NCBI GenBank assembly: GCA_913043155.1
Contig: CAJWLY010000112.1
Coordinates: forward strand, 1-5,180
Reading direction: 5' to 3'
Source: an uncultured Nitrospinaceae bacterium
GTDB taxonomy: Bacteria; Nitrospinota; Nitrospinia; Nitrospinales; VA-1
DNA: 5,180 nucleotides
Shown: positions 1 through 5,180 of the stretch, piece by piece
Position numbering within the stretch: position 1 is the first letter of the stretch
How the letters are laid out: each line of letters opens with the position of its first letter
Notes under the pieces: model-generated
The model's input: the letters and a program-made list of their open reading frames with translations, nothing else
What the model was told of the DNA's origin: nothing
Database searches by the model: none
Position numbers and translations under genes: made by a program

Positions 1-1
1 C

Positions 2-3000
2 GACCCTTATGATGGAATTGACTTTGTAGAGCGAACCTCGAAAATTACCAACGCCGATGGTTCTGTAGTTTCGCAGATCGAGCGGGTATTGGCGCCGGAC
101 TTCTGGTCCCAAGTGGCAGTCGATATCATGGCCCAGAAGTATTTCCGCAAGGCGGGGGTTCCTGCACGGTTGAAGAGAAAACTCGAGACGGGGGTTCCTG
201 AATGGCTTTGTCCGTCTGCGCCCGATGCTGACGCACTGGCCGAACTTCCCGAATCGGAGCGCCTAATTGCTGAAACCGATTCGCGCCAAGTGTTTCATCG
301 TTTGGCGGGGTGTTGGACTTACTGGGGCTGGAAGAGCAAGTGTTTCAGTGATGAAGAGGAAGCGCGTCATTACTACGACGAAATCTGCCATATGCTTGCG
401 CACCAGATGGCTGCGCCCAATTCGCCGCAATGGTTCAACACCGGCTTGAGCTGGGCCTATGGCATCGAGGGCTCGCCGCAGGGACATTACTTCTATAACC
501 CGGAAACTGGACAAGTCGAAAAATCGCGGAATGCATATGAGCGTCCGCAGCCGCATGCCTGCTTCATCCTTTCAGTCAAGGACGACCTGGTCGGAAAGGG
601 CGGCATCATGGATCTGTGGCAACAGGAGGCGCGGTTGTTCAAATATGGTTCAGGGACCGGCACCAATTTTTCCAACTTGCGCGGCGAGGGTGAGTTGCTT
701 TCCGGTGGCGGCCGATCGTCCGGACTCATGAGTTTCCTTAAGATTGGTGACCGTGCTGCGGGAGCCATCAAGTCAGGTGGCACCACGCGCAGAGCCGCCA
801 AGATGGTGACCCTAGATATCGACCATCCTGATATCGAAGAGTTCGTCAACTGGAAAACCAAAGAAGAGCGTAAAGTGGCTTCTATGGCGGCGGGAAGCCG
901 AATTCTCAAGCGCCATCTCAAGAAAGTTATAGCCACCTGCTGGGACGAAGAGGTTGAAGAGACCCATCGCTGTGACGTTAAGAAAAACCTCAGACTCAAA
1001 AAAGCCGTGCGGCATGCAATCGAAGATTTCGTTCCGGAAAACTACGTCTACCGCGTGATCCAACTAGCCCGGCAGGGAGTCCGGGACATCGAATTCGAGG
1101 AGTATGACACCAACTGGAATTCCGAAGCTTACGCCACCGTGTCAGGACAGAACAGTAACAATTCCGTTCGATTGACCAATGACTTCCTGCGCGCAGTCGA
1201 GTATGACGACGAATGGGAGTTGCGCCGACGTACCGATGGGAGGATAAGTAAGACTTTAAAAGCTCGCGACTTGTGGGGAATTATTAACGAAGCTGCATGG
1301 TCGAGCGCTGATCCAGGACTCCAGTTCGATACCACGATCAATGAGTGGCATACCTGTCCGGAAGAAGATCGGATCCACGCGTCCAATCCTTGCTCGGAAT
1401 ATATGTTCCTCAACGACACCGCGTGCAACCTCGCGTCGATCAACCTGATCAAGTTTTACAACAAAAGCACAGGCGTATTCGATGTAGAGGGATTTCATCA
1501 TGCCTGTCGGTTGTGGACGCTGACACTAGAGATTTCCGTTGCCATGGCTCAGTTCCCCAACGAGGAAATCGCACGCAAGAGCTATGAATACCGTACGCTG
1601 GGCCTGGGTTATGCCAACCTTGGGGCGTTGCTCATGGTGATGGGTATTCCTTACGATTCCGATCAGGGTCGGTCGATTACCGGAGCGATCACCGCGCTTT
1701 TGACCGGCGTATCCTATGCTACGTCCGCCGAGCTCGCTTCTAAACTCGGTCCGTTCCCGAGGTATGCGAAGAACAAGAAACATATGTTGAGGGTTATGCG
1801 CAACCACCACCGGGCTGTTTTGAACGCCGATCCGCAAGAGTTCGAGGGGTTGACGATTTTTCCGCAGGGGATTCATCCGGAGTTTTGCCCCAACAACATG
1901 TTGACGGCGGCGAAAAAAGCTTGGAATGATGCCTTGGAACAGGGCAAAAAATACGGTTTTCGCAATGCACAGACCACCTGTATCGCTCCCACGGGAACTA
2001 TCGGCTTGTTGATGGACTGCGACACCACTGGAATCGAACCCGATTATGCATTGGTGAAGTACAAGAAACTTGCAGGTGGCGGGTATTTTAAGATTATCAA
2101 TCAGTCTGTTCCCTCTGCGTTGAAGCAGTTGGGCTACAAACCTGAGGAGATTCGCAGCATTGTCGATTACTGTGTCGGCACCGCCAGTCTTGACGGAGCA
2201 CCGCACATCAACCGCGACTCTTTGCAGGCGAGAGGGTTTACCGACGAAGCCATTGCCTGCATTCAGGAGGAGTTACCCAAAGTATTCGATATTACCTTTG
2301 CGTTCAACAAATTCGTTTTGGGCGAGGCCTTTTGCAGAGAAAACCTGGGCATCAACGAAGAGATGCTCAACGCATTCGACTTCAATATGCTCAGGCATCT
2401 TGGGTTTACCGAAGAGGAGATCAGCGACGCCAACAACGTCATTTGCGGTACCATGACCGTGGAGAAGGCTCCGCATCTTAAAGAGCGGCATTATTCTGTG
2501 TTCGACTGTGCCAATAAATGTGGCAGGTACGGCAAACGGTTCATCCGTCCCGAGGCACATATCCATATGATGGCCGCGGCACAGCCGTTTCTTTCCGGTG
2601 CTATTTCAAAGACTATTAACATGCCTAATGAAGCCACCCTTGATGATATGGAAAAGGCGCATATGTTGTGTTGGAAACTCATGCTCAAAGGTACCGCCGT
2701 TTACCGTGACGGATCAAAGCTGAGCCAGCCGCTCAACAGCGTTGCCAGCGAAGACTTCAGGTTGTTGGAAGCAGAAAACTTTGAGGACAAGGAGCCCCTC
2801 CAAGTTGCTAAAAAAATCGTAGAAATCGTGCGCGAGAGGAAACGGAGAACCTTACCGCACCGCCGTGCCGGGTACACGCAGAAAGCGGTTATCGGTGGGC
2901 ACAAAGTTTACTTGCGCACGGGCCAGTATGAAGACGGGTCGCTGGGCGAAATTTTCATCGACATGCACAAGGAAGGAGCTGCTTTCAGGAGCCTCATGAA

Positions 3001-3586
3001 TTGCTTTGCTATTGCGATCTCGCTGGGGCTTCAGCACGGGGTACCGCTGGAAGAGTTCGTCGACGCATTCGTGTTCACTCGGTTCGAGCCCAACGGCATC
3101 GTTACTGGCAACAACCGGATCACCATGGCGACCTCCACCATTGACTACATCTTCAGAGACCTGGCGATCAACTACTTAGACCGCGCTGACTTAGCACAGG
3201 TGACGTCGGACGACCTACGTGCTGACGCTATCGGCAAGAACGCAAAATCGGAGCCCGCCAATCCCGCAATCGCCTCTCAGGAAACTGAAACGATAACCAA
3301 AGAGGAAAAGGAATCCAAACCAACCTCGACCGCCCTTCCCGGTAACGGGAATGGCAACGGTAATGGAAATGGACACGAAAAGCCTGTTGTTCTAACTTCC
3401 GTTCATGGGAATGGGCAGAAAGGCGGAGAGACGGTGACTGTGCATGATCTCGTTACCAAGGCAGCCATTGCCAAGCTCAGAGGGTACGAAGGTGATCCCT
3501 GCACCGAATGTGGTCAATTGACCCTTGTGCGTAACGGAACATGCCTTAAATGCCAGACTTGTGGAACTACCTCCGGATGTTCATAA
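2..3586 (+). CDS. nrdJ: Adenosylcobalamin-dependent (class II) ribonucleotide reductase, 5'-partial
   Basis: Reduces ribonucleotides to deoxyribonucleotides in the cytoplasm using a cobalamin-generated thiyl radical, independently of oxygen. The frame is open to the window edge: DPYDGIDFVERTSKI at the first codons is typical NrdJ N-terminal sequence, so TTG at 89 is not the start and probably only about 10-20 codons are missing. Visible motifs: PNSPQWFNTGL (416-448), first redox Cys in PHACF (560-562), phosphate-binding GSGTGTNFSNLRG (from 647), NSNNSVRL (from 1151), active-site NPCSE with Asn 1385, radical Cys 1391 and Glu 1397, second redox Cys 1424, and PTGTIG (1988-2005). A TSCPD-type domain spans about 2880-3200. 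A Gly-Asn linker leads to a tail with six Cys (codons at 3500, 3509, 3542, 3551, 3560, 3578), which fits a CxxC/CxxC zinc ribbon plus a redox-active terminal CGTTSGC pair. The 1,194 residues present match the long NrdJ form. All catalytic residues are intact. Family assignment is very secure; the start lies outside the window. Confidence 0.96.
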   Translation, partial: DPYDGIDFVERTSKITNADGSVVSQIERVLAPDFWSQVAVDIMAQKYFRKAGVPARLKRKLETGVPEWLCPSAPDADALAELPESERLIAETDSRQVFHRLAGCWTYWGWKSKCFSDEEEARHYYDEICHMLAHQMAAPNSPQWFNTGLSWAYGIEGSPQGHYFYNPETGQVEKSRNAYERPQPHACFILSVKDDLVGKGGIMDLWQQEARLFKYGSGTGTNFSNLRGEGELLSGGGRSSGLMSFLKIGDRAAGAIKSGGTTRRAAKMVTLDIDHPDIEEFVNWKTKEERKVASMAAGSRILKRHLKKVIATCWDEEVEETHRCDVKKNLRLKKAVRHAIEDFVPENYVYRVIQLARQGVRDIEFEEYDTNWNSEAYATVSGQNSNNSVRLTNDFLRAVEYDDEWELRRRTDGRISKTLKARDLWGIINEAAWSSADPGLQFDTTINEWHTCPEEDRIHASNPCSEYMFLNDTACNLASINLIKFYNKSTGVFDVEGFHHACRLWTLTLEISVAMAQFPNEEIARKSYEYRTLGLGYANLGALLMVMGIPYDSDQGRSITGAITALLTGVSYATSAELASKLGPFPRYAKNKKHMLRVMRNHHRAVLNADPQEFEGLTIFPQGIHPEFCPNNMLTAAKKAWNDALEQGKKYGFRNAQTTCIAPTGTIGLLMDCDTTGIEPDYALVKYKKLAGGGYFKIINQSVPSALKQLGYKPEEIRSIVDYCVGTASLDGAPHINRDSLQARGFTDEAIACIQEELPKVFDITFAFNKFVLGEAFCRENLGINEEMLNAFDFNMLRHLGFTEEEISDANNVICGTMTVEKAPHLKERHYSVFDCANKCGRYGKRFIRPEAHIHMMAAAQPFLSGAISKTINMPNEATLDDMEKAHMLCWKLMLKGTAVYRDGSKLSQPLNSVASEDFRLLEAENFEDKEPLQVAKKIVEIVRERKRRTLPHRRAGYTQKAVIGGHKVYLRTGQYEDGSLGEIFIDMHKEGAAFRSLMNCFAIAISLGLQHGVPLEEFVDAFVFTRFEPNGIVTGNNRITMATSTIDYIFRDLAINYLDRADLAQVTSDDLRADAIGKNAKSEPANPAIASQETETITKEEKESKPTSTALPGNGNGNGNGNGHEKPVVLTSVHGNGQKGGETVTVHDLVTKAAIAKLRGYEGDPCTECGQLTLVRNGTCLKCQTCGTTSGCS
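3341..3373 (+). repeat. Gly-Asn dipeptide repeat in the NrdJ C-terminal linker
   Basis: Five and a half tandem Gly-Asn units encoded by a degenerate 6-base repeat (GGN AAY). It sits inside a low-complexity stretch rich in Lys, Glu, Ser and Thr (about 3225-3450), between the TSCPD-type domain and the cysteine-rich tail. Synonymous codons vary (ggt/ggg/ggc/gga, aac/aat), so it is not a pure DNA microsatellite. It is most simply a flexible tether that lets the tail reach the active site. Confidence 0.85.
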
Positions 3587-3595
3587 TCCCCCACT

Positions 3596-4498
3596 TCATC
3601 TCATCTGTTTGACGCACCGGAAGCCGAAGGTCGGGTTTTTCATGGTGCCATTCACCACATTGCGGTAGTCGATAGCGGCCCGCTCGGGCGGACTCGTCCA
3701 CCCGCCTCCTTTGGCGAGGCGCAGGATTTTGTCTTTTTTCGGAACCGGACTAGCGGGAAGCGGCGAATGCGGCGTTCCCACCCATTCCCACACATTGCCG
3801 ATCATATCCATCGCTCCGTAGGGACTAGTGCCTGGCGGAAATGATCCTACAGGTGCGGCCGATAGGAATCCGTCCTTATTACCAACGAGGTTGGCGCGCT
3901 TGGGATCGAACTGATTGCCCCAAGGCAGGCGGTAATATGCCGGGCCTCGCGCTGCCGTTTCCCATTCTGCTTCTGTCGGTAAACGCTTTCCCATAGAGCG
4001 ACAATATCCATCTGCGCTGGACCAGTCGATGCCCATGGCTGGACAGGACGGACACCCTCCCTTCCTCGTGTAAGGAGTTTCGTCGTATTTCGGGTTAATT
4101 TTTTTGTACTTTGCTACCGTTACCTCCATTTGATCGATATAAAAGGCACCCGTTCCTGATGGGGATTTTGTCGGACCGTGTGCTTGCGGTGTGTCATGTG
4201 ATGGACCCACCACCCCAATCCCAGCCACGTGATTGACCAGAACCATTTGTGCTCCGTCGGCCGCGTGGATTCGGGTAGGTAAGATCAGTTTCGTTTCTTG
4301 ATCAGCTGGCATCTTTCGCGGGGCCTGCGCTGAAGAAGTTTTACGTTGTTGCCGCGGAGCCTTTTCCTGGAGGTGTGCCGGTTGCTCTGTCTGGGTAGGT
4401 TTCAGGTGCGGACGTTTCGATACGCGCTCGCTCGGACCCGAAGAGCAGGAGGATAAAACAAGAAAGGCGATGAGTATTGGGACGACAAAGATTCTCAA
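3596..4498 (-). CDS. Lipoprotein with FGE/sulfatase-modifying-factor (SUMF1-like) domain, probably non-catalytic
   Basis: Predicted 300-residue envelope lipoprotein. Residues 1-18 form a signal peptide ending in lipobox LSSC (Cys18; Ser at +2 suggests outer-membrane sorting if enterobacterial rules apply). A Pro/Gln/Lys/Ser-rich linker follows (about 19-75), then an FGE-sulfatase fold with family hallmarks: FYIDQMEVT (119-127), GIDWSSADGYC (156-166), GKRLPTEAEWE (170-180), LPWG (191-194), SPYGAMDMIGNVWEWV (225-240), KGGGW (263-267) and FGFRC (291-295). True FGEs carry two catalytic Cys just after the RGGSW-like motif; here that stretch (268-282) has none, so formylglycine formation is unlikely and a binding or structural role is inferred. 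A CPSC pair (149, 152) is unusual. The start is TTG, overlapping the upstream TGA as TTGA, with AGGA 6 bases ahead; no in-frame ATG gives a better signal peptide. The substrate or partner is unknown. Confidence 0.92.
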   Translation of the reverse strand: MRIFVVPILIAFLVLSSCSSGPSERVSKRPHLKPTQTEQPAHLQEKAPRQQRKTSSAQAPRKMPADQETKLILPTRIHAADGAQMVLVNHVAGIGVVGPSHDTPQAHGPTKSPSGTGAFYIDQMEVTVAKYKKINPKYDETPYTRKGGCPSCPAMGIDWSSADGYCRSMGKRLPTEAEWETAARGPAYYRLPWGNQFDPKRANLVGNKDGFLSAAPVGSFPPGTSPYGAMDMIGNVWEWVGTPHSPLPASPVPKKDKILRLAKGGGWTSPPERAAIDYRNVVNGTMKNPTFGFRCVKQMR

Positions 4499-4926
4499 TG
4501 GTTGTCCTGTTCTTTCTGTGCCAGGTTTTCGAATCGTTTTTTCAAGCTGTGGTACCGTGCGTACTCTTCTCTGGCGAGTTCTTTTTCACCTAGCTTTTCA
4601 TAGGTGAAACCCAAGCTGTAGCGTGCGTTGAAATGGGTTGGGTCCAACTGAATTGTTGCCTTAAAGGCCTCCACGGCCTGCTTGTGCTGGGTCCTATAAT
4701 TATAAATTCCACCCAGCCCATAAAATGCTGCTGGGTTTTTCGGGTCCACCCGGGTGGCTGTTAAAAAAGCATCAAAGGCCTTATCGTACTGGCCTTGCTT
4801 AGAGTAGTCGATTCCCTCCTTTACATATTCGTCACTTCCCTTCGATGAGCATTGCGTTAAAATCAGGGCAAGGCAGGTAAGGAATACGTAAAGTAAGGTT
4901 TGGACGGGTGAGCGCATCAAGTTCAT
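4495..4926 (-). CDS. Small TPR-repeat lipoprotein
   Basis: Predicted 143-residue lipoprotein. The N terminus is basic and then hydrophobic (about residues 7-25), ending in LTQC with Cys26 as the likely lipidated residue; Gln at -1 is atypical, so a plain membrane anchor is an alternative. The mature part is nearly all TPR: three 34-residue units at about 32-64, 66-98 and 100-132, with the usual G-Y-A/F-A and terminal DP pattern (for example AVEAFKATIQLDPTH). TPRs mediate protein-protein contacts. A charged helix closes the protein. It is first in a two-gene unit and overlaps the FGE-fold lipoprotein by 4 bases, suggesting coupled translation and a joint envelope role. ATG at 4926 lies only 2 bases after AGGG, so ATG at 4917 (11-base gap) or TTG at 4920 (8-base gap) may be the real start; any of these keeps the signal peptide. 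Confidence 0.92.
   Translation of the reverse strand: MNLMRSPVQTLLYVFLTCLALILTQCSSKGSDEYVKEGIDYSKQGQYDKAFDAFLTATRVDPKNPAAFYGLGGIYNYRTQHKQAVEAFKATIQLDPTHFNARYSLGFTYEKLGEKELAREEYARYHSLKKRFENLAQKEQDNH
4505..4508 (-). promoter_or_regulatory. Ribosome binding site for the FGE-fold lipoprotein
   Basis: AGGA on the minus strand, 6 bases upstream of the TTG start at 4498 and inside the last codons of the TPR gene. The good spacing supports the rare TTG start and the 4-base overlap as the real junction. Confidence 0.5.
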
Positions 4927-4928
4927 TT

Positions 4929-4932
4929 CCCT
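4929..4932 (-). promoter_or_regulatory. Ribosome binding site for the TPR lipoprotein; start ambiguous
   Basis: AGGG on the minus strand is the only Shine-Dalgarno-like sequence near the start. It is 2 bases from ATG 4926 (too close), 8 from TTG 4920 and 11 from ATG 4917, so it favours one of the two inner starts over the longest frame. Confidence 0.45.
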
Positions 4933-4968
4933 GAAAATAGGATGGGTCGTGCAGAAAAGCAGGCGCCG

Positions 4969-4977
4969 CCCCCCCCC
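4969..4977. repeat. Nine-base C/G homopolymer in the leader
   Basis: A run of nine C on the plus strand (nine G in the leftward transcript), followed in the transcript by a GC-rich GGCGCC palindrome. It lies about 43 bases before ATG 4926, between the candidate promoter and the ribosome binding site, so length changes would alter the 5' UTR and not a coding frame. Confidence 0.9.
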
Positions 4978-4996
4978 GTAAACGAAGGGAGCCTTT

Positions 4997-5027
4997 ACTA
5001 TACCACCCGCCTGTCAAAGTTTTTCAA
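4997..5027 (-). promoter_or_regulatory. Candidate sigma-70 type promoter for the TPR/FGE-fold pair
   Basis: On the minus strand TATAGT (5002-4997) matches the -10 consensus at 5 of 6 bases and is preceded by TGG (5005-5003), an extended -10. TTGAAA (5027-5022) is a possible -35 with a long 19-base spacer; the perfect TTGACA at 5017-5012 is too close (9 bases) to pair with it. Transcription would start near 4990, giving a leader of about 64 bases. This is motif-based inference only. Confidence 0.4.
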
Positions 5028-5031
5028 CTTT
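5016..5031. repeat. Inverted repeat over the -35 region
   Basis: AAAGTT (5016-5021), a 4-base spacer TTTC, then its exact complement AACTTT (5026-5031). It covers the candidate -35 element of the leftward promoter, where an operator would sit. A 6-base AT-rich arm can arise by chance, so a regulatory role is only a possibility. Confidence 0.3.
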
Positions 5032-5090
5032 ACTGTTGGTGCCTAAAAAAAATACAATTTTTGTGATCGGGCTCAATTTAATAGAATTCT

Positions 5091-5131
5091 CCTAGCCCCG
5101 TTAAAAAGAGGGGTAGGCTTTCTCTCTTTTC
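5091..5131 (+). terminator. Terminator-like hairpin with pyrimidine-rich tail
   Basis: Arm CCTA-g-CCCC (5091-5099, one bulged G) pairs with GGGGTAGG (5110-5117) around a 10-base A-rich loop, then CTTTCTCTCTTTTC follows, giving a rho-independent terminator shape on the plus strand. The tail is interrupted by C, so it is imperfect. No plus-strand gene ends nearby, so it may be a leader attenuator of a gene to the right of the window, or chance. On the minus strand it lacks a T run. Confidence 0.3.
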
Positions 5132-5180
5132 TGCGAAGTGGTTCGTGGGGATTTCGGTCTTTTTCTGGTTTCGAACTTTT

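Larger units (their letters stand above)
4927..5180. other. Noncoding region upstream of the two-lipoprotein unit
   Basis: These 254 bases reach the window edge and hold no credible gene. They are AT-rich in 5012-5090 with several A and T runs. Contents from left to right: leader of the TPR gene with a nine-base homopolymer, an extended -10 promoter candidate reading leftward, an inverted repeat over its -35 region, and a plus-strand hairpin followed by a pyrimidine tract. Beyond 5131 I see only T-rich sequence with no recognisable element. Confidence 0.7.

Noticed and set aside
89..91. TTG as the start of nrdJ
   Set aside because: The frame stays open upstream to the first bases of the window and encodes NrdJ-like N-terminal residues (YDGIDFVERTSKI), so the gene is cut by the window edge.
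153..200. 12-base direct repeat CGGGGGTTCCTG at 153-164 and 189-200
   Set aside because: Both copies encode Gly-Val-Pro in frame at sites where NrdJ proteins normally have GVP or similar VP motifs, so coincidence of codon use is enough.
842..1150. Possible insertion in the NrdJ catalytic domain (Lys/Arg-rich segment)
   Set aside because: The long NrdJ form normally carries a segment of this kind between the WKTKEE region and NSNNSVRL, so it is not a new domain, intein or insertion.
1526..2206. Minus-strand 226-codon open frame inside nrdJ
   Set aside because: It is fully antisense to conserved NrdJ sequence including PTGTIG and has a low-complexity, unrecognisable product; it is a shadow of the coding frame.
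3616..3640. Possible nrdJ terminator, ACCGGA/TCGGGT stem with a mismatch followed by five T
   Set aside because: The stem is short and imperfect, the loop is 9 bases, and the bases encode the conserved GFRC end of the opposite gene, which explains the sequence without a terminator.
4832..5017. Minus-strand 61-codon open frame across the leader and start of the TPR gene
   Set aside because: It begins inside the candidate promoter, runs through the homopolymer and overlaps the TPR gene in another frame, with no recognisable protein features.

Overview
The window holds two convergent blocks of ordinary bacterial genes and one noncoding upstream region. The organism looks like a moderate-GC, Gram-negative bacterium: both minus-strand genes encode proteins with lipoprotein signal peptides, and the plus-strand gene is the long, roughly 1,200-residue form of coenzyme B12-dependent ribonucleotide reductase with a TSCPD domain and a cysteine-rich tail. 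That form is common in Proteobacteria, Nitrospirota/Nitrospinota-like and related lineages. I cannot place the organism more precisely.

Layout. Positions 2-3586 (+) carry nrdJ, cut at its 5' end by the window edge; the reading frame is open to the first bases and family-like sequence starts at the first codon, so only a short N-terminal piece is missing. After a 9-base gap, two genes run the other way. Reading leftward from a candidate promoter near 5000, first comes a small lipoprotein with three TPR repeats (4926-4495), then a lipoprotein with a formylglycine-generating-enzyme/sulfatase-modifying-factor fold (4498-3596). The two overlap by 4 bases (TTGA) and are probably translationally coupled. 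The remaining 254 bases (4927-5180) are noncoding, with an extended -10 promoter candidate, a 16-base inverted repeat, a run of nine G (minus strand) in the predicted 5' UTR, and a plus-strand terminator-like hairpin followed by a pyrimidine tract.

How the genes work together. NrdJ makes deoxyribonucleotides in the cytoplasm and has no evident functional link to the other two, which only converge on it. The TPR protein and the FGE-fold protein probably act together at the cell envelope, one as a protein-interaction scaffold and the other as a non-catalytic FGE-fold domain that lacks the catalytic cysteine pair. I see no mobile element, CRISPR array, tRNA or rRNA, and no convincing new multi-gene system; the most notable points are the likely FGE pseudoenzyme lipoprotein coupled to a TPR lipoprotein, and the homopolymer in their leader.
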